64,000 bases of DNA from Mesorhizobium sp. ES1-4 (GTDB lineage Bacteria > Pseudomonadota > Alphaproteobacteria > Rhizobiales > Rhizobiaceae): the NCBI RefSeq assembly GCF_020164745.1, contig NZ_JAIUGV010000002.1, forward strand, positions 248,001-312,000. The letters are read 5' to 3'. Below the pieces are notes generated by a model. It had not been told where the DNA came from. It searched no databases and was given only the letters and a program-made list of their open reading frames with translations. Of the stretch, positions 12,705 through 20,626 are shown piece by piece. The translations under genes were made by a program, and so were the position numbers. Each line of letters opens with the position of its first letter. The first letter of the stretch is position 1.

Positions 12705-12732
12705 TTGACATTTGTGCAGCGCACAATAGGCT
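12705..12732 (+). promoter_or_regulatory. Sigma70-type promoter of the small RNA gene, with embedded palindrome
   Basis: A consensus -35 TTGACA (12705-12710) is followed after 16 bases by TAGGCT (12727-12732). The spacer holds a perfect inverted repeat TTGTGC-AGC-GCACAA (12712-12726) whose centre is TGC-N3-GCA, the form bound by PhaR/AniA-type regulators of polyhydroxybutyrate metabolism. A protein bound there would sit directly between -35 and -10. Confidence 0.65.
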
Positions 12733-12738
12733 TATCCT

Positions 12739-12823
12739 CGGACAGGTTTTCCTGTCCATGCCCTCCTTGGGCGTTTCCTCCCTAGACTTCGACCGTATCG
12801 TGAAAACGATGCGGTCTTTTTTT
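12739..12823 (+). ncRNA. Small regulatory RNA, alpha-r14 / MmgR-like
   Basis: About 85 nt between promoter and terminator, with no sensible ORF. It starts with a perfect hairpin GGACAGG-TTTT-CCTGTCC (12740-12757). An unpaired C/U-rich centre follows with two anti-Shine-Dalgarno-like motifs, CCCTCCTTGG (12761-12770) and TTTCCTCCCT (12774-12783). It ends with a 10-bp terminator hairpin GACCGTATCG-TGAAAA-CGATGCGGTC (12791-12816) and seven Ts. The layout and the CCTCC/CCTCCC motifs match the alpha-r14 (MmgR, 'cuckoo-type') trans-acting RNAs of rhizobia, and the promoter palindrome fits the AniA control described for Sinorhizobium MmgR. Family assignment is from memory of the consensus; existence as an sRNA gene is better supported than the exact family. 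Confidence 0.75.
12791..12823 (+). terminator. Rho-independent terminator of the small RNA
   Basis: Stem GACCGTATCG / CGATGCGGTC (one T-G wobble) with a TGAAAA loop, followed immediately by TTTTTTT (12817-12823). It also lies just past the stop of the leftward amidohydrolase gene, but the U-run is on the plus strand. Confidence 0.9.
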
Positions 12824-12846
12824 AAGCTGCGAATCCGGCTGCAGTT

Positions 12847-13788
12847 TCACTCCGCGGCCAGCGGCAAGTCGATGAAATGATGGTCCGGCATCGCCATCAG
12901 GTCGGCTGAAAATCGCGTCAGATCGTCGGCAAGCGCATCGAAGCCGGCGGCTTTCTCGAATGTCCGCTCATTCATGTAGAGCCCACGATTGACCTCGATC
13001 TGCAGCGCATGCAGATGCCGCGCCGGGCGGCCGTAATGTTCCGTGATGAAACCGCCGGCATAAGGCTTGTTGTGGGCAACGGTATAGCCCATCGCGGTCA
13101 GCAGGCCGATCGCGGTTTGTGTCAACGCCGCGGCCGCCGAGATGCCGAAACGGTCGCCGATGATGAAATCCGGCCGCAGGCCGCTGTCGCCGACACGGAT
13201 GCTCGCCGGCATCGAATGGCAATCGATCAGCACGGCAAAGCCGAAACGAGCGTGGGTCCTGGTCAAAAGCCGCTTCAGCGTTTCGTGATAGGGCTTGTAG
13301 ACCGCCTCGATGCGGGCAACCGCCTCGGCGAGCGGCAAGCGGCCCGCATAGATGTCGAGGCCCTCGCCCACCAGCTTCGGCACCGTGCCGAGCCCGCCGG
13401 CCACGCGCGCGGAGCGGATGTTGCAGAAGGACGGCACCGGCTCGGCGAACATGCGCGGGTCGAGTTCCCACGGCTCGCGGTTGACGTCGAGATAGGCGCG
13501 CGGAAAATTCGCCGCCAGCATTGGTGCGCCCAGCGCCACGGCGCCGCCGAACAGCTCGTCGACATAGCAATCCTCCGAGCGGCGGATTGCGTTGCGGTCG
13601 AGCCTTGCCATGGCAAGGAAGCGTTCGGGATAGTAGCGGCCGCTATGCGGTGAATTGAAGAGGAAGGGGACGCGCTGCTCGGCGCCCGACCGGATTTCGA
13701 AGGGGGGAAAGACCGAAAAATCCTCGGCTGCCGTCTTCAATTTGAACGTACCCGAAAACACCAGTGCATCATGGCATGAAACTGCCAT
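12847..13788 (-). CDS. N-formylglutamate amidohydrolase family protein
   Basis: 313 residues from ATG 13788; the first ~25 residues are poorly conserved, so a start further in is possible. Recognised by VPFLFNSPHSGRYYPERFL near the N-terminus, DVNREPWELDPRMF, VLIDCHSMPA and GGFITEHYGRP, with HALQIEVNRGLYMNE near the end. These conserved His, Glu and Asp residues form the zinc-dependent hydrolase site of the HutG family, which releases formate from N-formyl-L-glutamate in histidine degradation. No hut genes are adjacent; in rhizobia this copy is commonly next to cpdR, as here, so its real substrate may differ. A second, divergent paralogue is at 51455-52273. Confidence 0.85.
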   Translation of the reverse strand: MAVSCHDALVFSGTFKLKTAAEDFSVFPPFEIRSGAEQRVPFLFNSPHSGRYYPERFLAMARLDRNAIRRSEDCYVDELFGGAVALGAPMLAANFPRAYLDVNREPWELDPRMFAEPVPSFCNIRSARVAGGLGTVPKLVGEGLDIYAGRLPLAEAVARIEAVYKPYHETLKRLLTRTHARFGFAVLIDCHSMPASIRVGDSGLRPDFIIGDRFGISAAAALTQTAIGLLTAMGYTVAHNKPYAGGFITEHYGRPARHLHALQIEVNRGLYMNERTFEKAAGFDALADDLTRFSADLMAMPDHHFIDLPLAAE

Positions 13789-13950
13789 CTTGCCGCCCGC
13801 ATGTCCAGTATTTCAGCGGCCGTGCCGCTGGGCAAATGTGGCTCAGGCACGTCCGCGTTCACTTGATGTTTACTCTCACCTCCTCATATACAGGATGGTT
13901 AACGGGCCTGCCCCACGGCAGTCTCGGGCGGGTGATTCGGACGGGATATC

Positions 13951-14313
13951 ATGGCACGCATTCTTCTGGCGGAAGACGACGACGATATGCGTCGGTTCCT
14001 CGTCAAGGCGCTTGAGCGCGCCGGCTACCAGGTCAGCGATTTCGACAACGGCGCCAGCGCTTATGAGCGGCTGCGCGAGGAACCGTTCTCGCTGCTTTTG
14101 ACCGACATCGTCATGCCGGAGATGGACGGCATCGAACTGGCGCGCCGCGCCACCGAGATCGACCCCGATCTCAAGGTCATGTTCATCACCGGTTTCGCCG
14201 CCGTCGCGCTGAACCCGGATTCCAAGGCGCCCAAAGACGCCAAGGTGCTGTCCAAGCCCTTCCACCTGCGCGATCTCGTCAACGAGGTCGAGAAGATGCT
14301 GCAGGCGGCCTGA
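13951..14313 (+). CDS. cpdR: CpdR-type single-domain response regulator
   Basis: 120 residues, all receiver domain with no output domain. Acidic pocket Glu8-Asp9-Asp10 (LLAEDDDD), phospho-acceptor Asp52 in LLTDIVMPEMDG, Thr in MFITGF and Lys in VLSKPFHL are all present. Sequence and length match CpdR, which when unphosphorylated helps localise ClpXP to the pole and promotes proteolysis of cell-cycle proteins such as CtrA; phosphate comes through the CckA-ChpT relay. In rhizobia CpdR1 is needed for normal cell cycle and bacteroid development. The neighbours (amidohydrolase upstream, tRNA-Val downstream) match the conserved rhizobial setting as I recall it. Confidence 0.9.
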   Translation: MARILLAEDDDDMRRFLVKALERAGYQVSDFDNGASAYERLREEPFSLLLTDIVMPEMDGIELARRATEIDPDLKVMFITGFAAVALNPDSKAPKDAKVLSKPFHLRDLVNEVEKMLQAA

Positions 14314-14385
14314 GCCGCCTTCCGCGGGCTGCCAGCGTCAGTCCACAGCCGGCCGGACGACGTTGTATTTCCTCTTTTCCCGCTA

Positions 14386-14414
14386 TTGACGCGCCGGACC
14401 AAAAATGGTGTATG
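14386..14414 (+). promoter_or_regulatory. Promoter of tRNA-Val
   Basis: TTGACG (14386-14391), a 17-base spacer and TGTATG (14409-14414), ending 13 bases before the mature tRNA 5' end. Confidence 0.6.
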
Positions 14415-14427
14415 CGCGGCTTCGGAT

Positions 14428-14502
14428 GGGCGTGTAGCTCAGCGGGAGAGCACTGCATTGACATTGCAGGGGTCACAGGTTCAATCCCTGTCACGCCCAC
14501 CA
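14428..14502 (+). tRNA. tRNA-Val (GAC)
   Basis: 75 bases folding into a full cloverleaf. The acceptor arm GGGCGTG pairs with CACGCCC, the D-arm is GCTC...GAGC, the anticodon stem is CTGCA/TGCAG with loop TTGACAT (anticodon GAC, reading GUC), and the T-arm is ACAGG-TTCAATC-CCTGT. The CCA end is encoded (14500-14502). Confidence 0.97.
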
Positions 14503-14536
14503 TCCGGTTCCAGGTCTGTAGGTCGCATAGTCCTTG

Positions 14537-14560
14537 GTGGAACGCGCCAGGGAACGTTCC
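14537..14560. repeat. Imperfect direct repeat, left copy
   Basis: GTGGAACGCGCCAGGGAACG continuing TTCC, containing inverted arms GGAACG and CGTTCC. A second copy with a few changes lies at 15342-15365, so the pair brackets the orphan gene 14638-15327. Confidence 0.6.
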
Positions 14561-14637
14561 GAGCAAAATCCTGGGGTCACACCAGCGGCGCTTCGAGTAA
14601 GACACTTTCGCGCTAAGGTGACGCCAAGGAGCGGTCG

Positions 14638-15327
14638 ATGACCCGAAGGACTTTAGCGATCTGGGCGGGGGTTCTTCTCACACTTTGGTTCGGCGGACCA
14701 GGCCTCCTCGGATTTCGAAGCTGGGAGTGGCACCAAAGACTAGTTCTCGAAGTCAACACGCCACGTGGGCTAGTGTCGGGAGGGAGCACCATTGCGGCTG
14801 GCGTGGGCCTTGATCCCAAATGGCTCCCTTCCAACGGAGGCGGCGGCCATAGCTGGATCAAGGGCGAGTCCTCCTTTGTTGAGGTTGCACCCGGCAAATA
14901 TCTGTTTGCGGTCCTTCGCGACCAAGATGAGACTGGCCGGGCCGTTCATTCTTTCAGCTCCCAAATCCACGCATTCAACGGCACTACTGAACAGATTTTC
15001 CACGGCCTTGAGACAATGCAGGGCACCCACAGAGTACCGCGCCCTCTTTATCCAACGTTGGTGACTTTCGACGACCTGAACGATCCAAGTTCGGTGAGGC
15101 TTGTCGATCCAGACCACCTTGACGTGGTGTTCGGCTCCGGCGTGACGCTTAACCGGATCACGTTGGAGATCACCAATAGTCGCATCACAAACGGAGAATT
15201 GGAAAATGTCCTCAAGTGGATTCCAAATTACTACGTCGCTCACTTCGATGGAGCGCGCTACGAGACAATGTCTGCTCCGAACCGACTGGCCAACGCGCTG
15301 ACATCCGGTGCCTTCAAGGTGCCTTGA
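14638..15327 (+). CDS. Hypothetical membrane-anchored or exported protein
   Basis: 229 residues; not recognised. ATG 14638 has AAGGAG 7 bases upstream. Residues ~7-25 (LAIWAGVLLTLWFGGPGLL) form a hydrophobic segment after a short basic start, so it is probably an uncleaved anchor or signal peptide with a periplasmic body. No cysteine motif or catalytic signature is evident; aromatic and Gly/Ser-rich stretches suggest a beta-rich domain. Codon use and base composition are visibly less GC-rich than in neighbouring genes. It follows a tRNA gene and is bracketed by an imperfect direct repeat (14537 and 15342), which together suggest lateral acquisition. No integrase is present. Confidence 0.65.
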   Translation: MTRRTLAIWAGVLLTLWFGGPGLLGFRSWEWHQRLVLEVNTPRGLVSGGSTIAAGVGLDPKWLPSNGGGGHSWIKGESSFVEVAPGKYLFAVLRDQDETGRAVHSFSSQIHAFNGTTEQIFHGLETMQGTHRVPRPLYPTLVTFDDLNDPSSVRLVDPDHLDVVFGSGVTLNRITLEITNSRITNGELENVLKWIPNYYVAHFDGARYETMSAPNRLANALTSGAFKVP

Positions 15328-15341
15328 AATGTCGTTGCTTC

Positions 15342-15365
15342 GTGGAACACGCCAGGGAACATTTC
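15342..15365. repeat. Imperfect direct repeat, right copy
   Basis: GTGGAACACGCCAGGGAACA continuing TTTC: 20 of 24 positions match the copy at 14537-14560. Confidence 0.6.
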
Positions 15366-15513
15366 ATGCGCAGTCCTGCGCCGCATCGAAGGCCCGAAAT
15401 GGGGCGCACTCTATGCGGTTGGCCGCTGCCGCGGGAGCCGCCCCCGGATTGCTGGATGGCGGCCCGGAGATATGTCGGACCTCAGGCAATCGCACGGCCC
15501 CCTCGACCCCAGC

Positions 15514-17001
15514 CTATAGCCAGTATAGTCTCAGCCGGCGAAGCCGCCACCTCGCCCTCGCCAGACGACCGGTTTTCGGCTTCTTGCCCAAGCGCACCCG
15601 CAGCCTGATTCTCCTGAAGATAGGATTTCCAGGCTCGACACTGACCAGCCTTTTTGCCATCTCCACCGCCGACGTTTTGTCTTCCAGCACTTCCAGGAGG
15701 ATAAAGGCCGAGCAGGCCATGGCGTAGGGATAGCCTGCCCTGGCCGCCGCGAAGAAGACCTCGAAATCCCGAACCATCGTCAGGTAGGCGCCGATCCGCT
15801 CCGTCAGGAGGTGCATCATCGGCAGCGGGATCTTCGAGCGGCGCCGCGATTGGCTCACCATCAGCGATTTCAGGATCGCATCGCCGGTCGGATAATCGCC
15901 CTCGCGGAAACAGGTGGCCGCCATCTTCAGATCATACGCGTCGTTTTCCGGGTCCAGCGCCTGCGCGCCTCGCAGCAGCTCTTTTGCTTGCGCCGGACCG
16001 ATCTCGTCTTCGAGCGACAGGAAAGCCCACTGGTAGCCGAAGGCTGCTTCGAGCGGATGATAGGCCGCCCGATGCGCCTGCAACTCCTCCATGATGATTT
16101 CCGCCGCGCGCTGCTTGCCGAACAGCGCGCTACTGCCCATGCACGGGACATCGCCCATGACGGACGCCACCATCGCGTAGATGCTGGTGCCGGCATGGAT
16201 CTGCTGGCACCTTGCCATCAGCCCCATTTCGAAAAACGCACTGAGGGCTTCCTCGCCCCGGAAGTCGCCAGCCCCGAAATCGTCAGTCCGCAAGGCTCCG
16301 GTTTCGGCGCCGAGATAGTCGAGCGTCGCGCGATCCTGGCCGACAAGAAGCGTTGTCATGCCTTTCGAGGCGAGTTCCGTGATGATCGCCTTCGCCAGCG
16401 TCGAAGGGATGACCTTGTCGGCGAAAATCAGCCTTCTGCGATATTGGCCACGGACGATGTCGCCGCTGCGAAGATGCAAGGCGGCCATCGGGCCGGGAAA
16501 GCGGCATTTGCCGGCCGCGTCCAGCGCCTGCCGCACGGCCGGCGCGAACCCGAAGGCCCGCAGTGTCTCGGATCGTCGAACCGGTTGGACACCTTCGTCG
16601 CGGAAAAAATCGAGTACGTCGAAGTCGTCGCAGATCCAGCCACGCAGCTTTCCCTCCCTTGCTGTCGCTGCAAGGTCGGACGGCGCGAAGGCGGAACGGC
16701 CAAGCACGCCCATGCCGGCAGCGTCGATCTTGTCGCCCAACCAATGCTTCTCGATGAAGTCGGCCGAAAAGATCTTCGTGACCACATCGACGGTATGGGA
16801 TCCTTCGTCGGTAACATCCCTGCTGCTCCAGGTGAAGCCGAAGCGGTAGCCGAGCCTGTCGGCAAGGGATTTTGCGTTGGCCATCGCCAGCAAGCGACCG
16901 CCCAGCCCGTCGCTCCGGTTGACCGCAATCAACATCGAGTTGTCTTCGAGCGCCCCCGAGCCGAAGGCCGCCTTTTTCGAGGTGGCGGAAAAACGATGCA
17001 T
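15514..17001 (-). CDS. Putative fucosyltransferase-like GT-B protein with C-terminal TPR-like part (paralogue B)
   Basis: 495 residues from ATG 17001 (GGAAAG upstream); ATG 16935 is an alternative. Residues ~24-300 show a pattern shared by GDP-fucose transferases of the NodZ/FUT8 and POFUT type: an N-terminal SDGLGGRLLAMANAKSLADR loop, the donor-binding ALHLRSGDIVRG (His176, Arg178, Asp181) and a later CQQIHAGTSIYAMVASVM helix. A region with TPR-like spacing (LDPENDAYDLKMAATCF, GDYPTGDAILKSLM) and a very basic C-terminus follow. It is a tandem paralogue of the gene at 17043-18467. Position directly behind GDP-L-fucose synthesis genes makes fucosyl transfer the best guess. Acceptor unknown; the family call is motif-based inference. 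Confidence 0.6.
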   Translation of the reverse strand: MHRFSATSKKAAFGSGALEDNSMLIAVNRSDGLGGRLLAMANAKSLADRLGYRFGFTWSSRDVTDEGSHTVDVVTKIFSADFIEKHWLGDKIDAAGMGVLGRSAFAPSDLAATAREGKLRGWICDDFDVLDFFRDEGVQPVRRSETLRAFGFAPAVRQALDAAGKCRFPGPMAALHLRSGDIVRGQYRRRLIFADKVIPSTLAKAIITELASKGMTTLLVGQDRATLDYLGAETGALRTDDFGAGDFRGEEALSAFFEMGLMARCQQIHAGTSIYAMVASVMGDVPCMGSSALFGKQRAAEIIMEELQAHRAAYHPLEAAFGYQWAFLSLEDEIGPAQAKELLRGAQALDPENDAYDLKMAATCFREGDYPTGDAILKSLMVSQSRRRSKIPLPMMHLLTERIGAYLTMVRDFEVFFAAARAGYPYAMACSAFILLEVLEDKTSAVEMAKRLVSVEPGNPIFRRIRLRVRLGKKPKTGRLARARWRLRRLRLYWL

Positions 17002-17042
17002 TTATCTTTCCAGTCGATTGCAGTTCGATAGCCAACCGGCGG

Positions 17043-18467
17043 CTAGCTGCGCAAGGGAGAACCGTCATTTGCCGTCGCGGCTGTCCGGACCGTCAATTCG
17101 ATTTCCCGAAAAAGCCGGTTGGCGGGTTCCGCCGTGAGGGATAGCGCCACCATTGACAGGGCGGCCTCGGTTCTGCCCAGAGCCGAGTGAAGGATTTGGG
17201 CCGAGCATGCCGCTGCGTAGGGATAGCCGGCATTGGCCGCGACAAAGTAGAGTTCGAAATCACCTGCCATCATCCGGCCGCGCCATGAGGGAGCGGTCAG
17301 GACGTCGAGGATAGGCATGGAATTTTCGGTGCCGGCATCGATTTCCCCGAGCATGAACGCTTTCAGAATTGCTTCGCCGTCGCCAAAATTCCTTTCCCGA
17401 AAATAGCCGGCTGCCAGCTTCAGCGCGTAGGCGGGATTTTGTGGATCGAGCGCGGCCGCCTTTTCGAGAATTCCCCTCGCCTGCGCTGGGCCAATGCTGT
17501 TTTCCATCAGCATGATGGCTGACTGATAACCGTAGGCTGCCTCCAGCGGATGGTAGTCCGATTGCCGAGCCTTCAATTCATCCAGGATGGCCGCGGCGGT
17601 GCCGCGAGCGCCGAACACGGCCTTTGGGCGTAGGACCCGGATCCCTCCCATCACCGACGCAATTGTCGCGAACACGCTGCTTCCCGCATGGATTTGCCGA
17701 CACCGAGCCATCAATGCCATTTCGAAAAACGCCTTGAGTGTCTCGTCCTCGAACTGTTCCGCCCCGAAATCATCGGAGAGGAAGGCTCCGGTCTCCGATT
17801 TCAGATAGTCGAGCGTTGCCCGGTCCTGGCCGATCACCAGCGTCGCCAAGCCCTTTGACGCCAGCTTCGATACGATCGCCCTGGCTAGCGGCGCGGGAAC
17901 GACCTTGTCGCCAAACGCCATCTGCGAGCGGTAGTTACCATGGATGATGTCGCCGCTGCGCAGATGCAGAGCGACCATCGGCCGTGGAAATCGGAACCCG
18001 TGGGCGGCAGCTATGGTTGCTTTTACCGACTCGGAAAAACCAAGCGTACCAAACGTCCGATGCCGCGATCGGGTGGGCCGGTAGGCTGGCAGCAACCCTT
18101 TGAACCAACCCTGCCGGAACGATCTCAGGATACGGAAATCATCGCAGATCCATCCTTGGAAGCCGTTGCGATCAGCATCGGCCGCCAGACTGTCCCGCGT
18201 GAATGGTGTCCCGCCGAGAACACCGAACCGGACTGCGTCGATCTTCTCGCCCAGCCAGTGTCGTTCGACAAAAGCCGGGGCAAAAACCTTGTCGACAGAA
18301 TCGACGATGTGGAATTGCATGTCGTCGATGGATCGGCGGTTCCAGGTGAAGCCGAAGCGACATCCCAGTTTGTCGGCGAGACATTTTGCGTTGACCATGG
18401 CAAGCAGGCGCCCTCCAAGGCCGTCTGCCCTGGTCGCCGCCAATGTCTTCCTGGAGAAATCACTCAA
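17043..18467 (-). CDS. Putative fucosyltransferase-like GT-B protein with C-terminal TPR-like part (paralogue A)
   Basis: 474 residues from a TTG start at 18467, seven bases after the fcl stop, so probably translationally coupled. It aligns end to end with paralogue B: ADGLGGRLLAMVNAKCLADK (14-33), HWLGEKIDAVRFGVLGG, GWICDDF, MVALHLRSGDIIHGNY (His168, Arg170, Asp173), LVIGQDRATLDYL and CRQIHAGSSVFATIASVMGG. The H-x-R-x-G-D motif followed by a Ser-containing helix is the donor site of GT23/GT65-like fucosyltransferases. The C-terminal third has TPR-like repeats (AAALDPQNPAYALKLAAGYF). No signal peptide is seen, so it would act in the cytosol on a lipid-linked or protein acceptor. GDP-fucose is the probable donor from context. 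Confidence 0.6.
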   Translation of the reverse strand: MSDFSRKTLAATRADGLGGRLLAMVNAKCLADKLGCRFGFTWNRRSIDDMQFHIVDSVDKVFAPAFVERHWLGEKIDAVRFGVLGGTPFTRDSLAADADRNGFQGWICDDFRILRSFRQGWFKGLLPAYRPTRSRHRTFGTLGFSESVKATIAAAHGFRFPRPMVALHLRSGDIIHGNYRSQMAFGDKVVPAPLARAIVSKLASKGLATLVIGQDRATLDYLKSETGAFLSDDFGAEQFEDETLKAFFEMALMARCRQIHAGSSVFATIASVMGGIRVLRPKAVFGARGTAAAILDELKARQSDYHPLEAAYGYQSAIMLMENSIGPAQARGILEKAAALDPQNPAYALKLAAGYFRERNFGDGEAILKAFMLGEIDAGTENSMPILDVLTAPSWRGRMMAGDFELYFVAANAGYPYAAACSAQILHSALGRTEAALSMVALSLTAEPANRLFREIELTVRTAATANDGSPLRS

Positions 18468-18473
18468 GCCCCA

Positions 18474-19448
18474 TCAACTTTCGGGTGCTGTCAGCCGGAT
18501 TTGGCCGGCTTCGATATTCCGGATGAACCATGCATATGTCTGCTCCAGCCCGCCGCGCAGCGCGTACCGGGGGCGCCAACCCGTCGCGAACAGCCGCGAC
18601 ACGTCCAGCAGCTTGCGCGGCGTGCCGTCCGGCTTGGTCGTGTCGAACGCAATCTCCATGTCTCCGCCGACGATCGAAGCGACCATCCTGGCCAATTCGG
18701 CGATGGTGATATCCTGACCCGAGCCGACATTGACGTGACCCTCACCGCTGTAGGCCTTCAAGAGGAAGACCAGGGCATCGGCGGCATCGTCGACATAAAG
18801 GAACTCGCGCATCGGTGTCCCCGATCCCCACACCTGCAGCGTCTTGCGGCCCGCTTGCCTTGCTTCATGTGCCTTGCGCATCAACGCGGGTATGACGTGA
18901 CCGGCTTCAAGGTGGAAATTGTCACCTGGACCGTAGAGATTGGTCGGCATCGCCGAAATGTAGTCGACCCCGTATTGACGCCGGTAGGCTTGGCAAAGCT
19001 TCAGCCCGGCGATCTTGGCGATCGCATACCATTCATTGGTGGGCTCCAACGGCCCAGTCAGCAGCGCATCCTCCTGGATCGGCTGCGACGCGAATTTCGG
19101 GTAGATGCAGGACGAGCCGAGAAACAACAGTTTGCGCACCTCGCTACGAAAGGCGCTATCGATGACATTGGTCTGCAGCACCAGGTTCTCATGCAGGAAA
19201 TCGGCCGAAAACCTGTCATTGGCCAGGATGCCGCCGACCTTGGCCGCCGCCATCACCACGGCATCCGGTCGGCGATCCATCATCCAGCGCCGCACACCGG
19301 CCTGATCCCCGAGATCCAGTTCAGTGCGCGCGGCGGTCAATACCTCGCAATCCTCACTTGCCAGCCTGCGCACGACGGCCGAGCCGACCATGCCGCGATG
19401 CCCGGCCACGAATACCTTTTTGCCCCTGAGGTCGAAGGTTCCGTTCAT
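18474..19448 (-). CDS. fcl: GDP-L-fucose synthase
   Basis: 324 residues from ATG 19448 (MNGTFDLRGKKVFVAGHRG), 13 bases after the gmd stop. This bifunctional epimerase-reductase turns GDP-4-keto-6-deoxy-D-mannose into GDP-L-fucose with NADPH. Features: Rossmann VFVAGHRGMVGSAV, the catalytic SSCIYP (Ser113 region), EWYAIAKIAG (Tyr141, Lys145), Cys and His residues expected for epimerisation (SCIYP; NFHLEAGHVIPAL), and TPMREFLYVDD. Length is normal for the family. It is the second gene of the gmd-fcl-glycosyltransferase operon. Also known as wcaG or, in nodulation clusters, nolK; nothing here is nodulation-linked. Confidence 0.95.
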   Translation of the reverse strand: MNGTFDLRGKKVFVAGHRGMVGSAVVRRLASEDCEVLTAARTELDLGDQAGVRRWMMDRRPDAVVMAAAKVGGILANDRFSADFLHENLVLQTNVIDSAFRSEVRKLLFLGSSCIYPKFASQPIQEDALLTGPLEPTNEWYAIAKIAGLKLCQAYRRQYGVDYISAMPTNLYGPGDNFHLEAGHVIPALMRKAHEARQAGRKTLQVWGSGTPMREFLYVDDAADALVFLLKAYSGEGHVNVGSGQDITIAELARMVASIVGGDMEIAFDTTKPDGTPRKLLDVSRLFATGWRPRYALRGGLEQTYAWFIRNIEAGQIRLTAPES

Positions 19449-19461
19449 CGCGCTGCCCTTG

Positions 19462-20529
19462 TCAGGAATGGCCGCCTGACGCGGCACTGGCCCCGGCGCA
19501 CGCCAGATCGGCGTGTACCATCTCCGCCACCAGTTCCCTGAAACCGGTCACGTGCGACCAGCCAATCCTGGTCCTGGCCTTGGATGCGTCGCCGACAAGC
19601 AGGTCGACCTCCGTCGGCCTGAAATAGCGTGGATCGATGCGCACCAGCACCGCACCCGACCCGGCATCGATCCCGACCTCGTCCGCACCGTGCCCCTGCC
19701 AGCGAATGGACCGTCCGGTCTCGGCAAAGGCCAGCTCGGTAAATTCGCGCACCGAGTGCGCTTCGCCGGTCGCCAGCACGAAATCGTCGGCCACGTCGTG
19801 CTGCAGGATGCGCCACATGCCCTCGACATAGTCGCGCGCATGGCCCCAGTCCCGCATGGCATCGATGTTGCCGAGATAGAGCGTTTCCTGGCGGCCATGG
19901 TGGATCGAGGCAACGGCCCGTGTGACCTTGCGGGTCACGAAAGTCTCGCCGCGAAGCGGACTCTCATGATTGAACAGGATGCCGTTGGCCGCGAAGATGC
20001 CGTAGGCCTCGCGATAGTTGACCGTCGTCCAGTAGGCATAAAGCTTGGCGGCCGCATAGGGTGACCGGGGACGAAAGGGCGTCGTCTCGCATTGTGGCAC
20101 CTCGCGGGTCTTGCCGTAGAGCTCCGAGGTCGAAGCCTGGTAGAAGCGCACCTTTTCTTCCAGGCGCAGGATACGGATCGCCTCGAGCAGCCTGAGCGTT
20201 CCCAGCGCGTCGGCATTGGCTGTGTATTCCGGTGTCTCGAAACTCACCTGGACGTGGCTCTGGGCACCGAGATTGTAGATCTCGCTGGGCTGCGTCTCCT
20301 GCACCAGCCGGATCAGGTTGGTAGCGTCCGTAAGATCGCCATGGTGCAGGAAGAAACGGGCGTCGCCTTCATGCGGGTCGACATAGATATCGTCTATGCG
20401 CGCGGTGTTGAACGAAGACGAGCGGCGCTTGACGCCATGGACGACATAGCCCTTCTGCAACAGCAATCGGGCCAGATAGGCCCCGTCCTGGCCGGTTACC
20501 CCGGTGATGAGGGCCACTTTGTCTGCCAT
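19462..20529 (-). CDS. gmd: GDP-mannose 4,6-dehydratase
   Basis: 355 residues from ATG 20529 ([19 protein letters not shown]). It dehydrates GDP-D-mannose to GDP-4-keto-6-deoxy-D-mannose, first step to GDP-L-fucose and related deoxysugars. Seen: the GVTGQDG nucleotide-binding loop, [12 protein letters not shown], the catalytic STSELYG (Thr134, Glu136) and [12 protein letters not shown] (Tyr158, Lys162), [15 protein letters not shown], and [16 protein letters not shown] near the end. First gene of a leftward operon with fcl 13 bases downstream; the 97-base gap to the convergent-side gene at 20627 probably holds the promoter. GDP-mannose would come from genes elsewhere. Confidence 0.96.
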   Translation of the reverse strand: MADKVALITGVTGQDGAYLARLLLQKGYVVHGVKRRSSSFNTARIDDIYVDPHEGDARFFLHHGDLTDATNLIRLVQETQPSEIYNLGAQSHVQVSFETPEYTANADALGTLRLLEAIRILRLEEKVRFYQASTSELYGKTREVPQCETTPFRPRSPYAAAKLYAYWTTVNYREAYGIFAANGILFNHESPLRGETFVTRKVTRAVASIHHGRQETLYLGNIDAMRDWGHARDYVEGMWRILQHDVADDFVLATGEAHSVREFTELAFAETGRSIRWQGHGADEVGIDAGSGAVLVRIDPRYFRPTEVDLLVGDASKARTRIGWSHVTGFRELVAEMVHADLACAGASAASGGHS

Positions 20530-20626
20530 TGCACGACGGGTCCGCTGATCGGTGCTCCCGCAATACAGCCTCAGGGCAGTAACGCAAATCCCCCCGGGGA
20601 GGATTCTTGGCAAAGGCTCGTTCGGT

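Noticed and set aside
12847-13788. Histidine-utilisation hutG
   Set aside because: No hutU, hutH or hutI nearby, and the context (cpdR, tRNA) is not catabolic, so I gave only the family name.
14428-14502. tRNA-Val as an integration site (attachment site) for an island
   Set aside because: I found no integrase and no repeat of the tRNA 3' end downstream; only the unrelated 24-bp repeat is present.
15514-20529. Nodulation-type fucosylation genes (nodZ, noeL, nolK)
   Set aside because: No nod box, no nod genes and no symbiosis-island signs are present; sequence features suit a general gmd-fcl pathway with different transferases.
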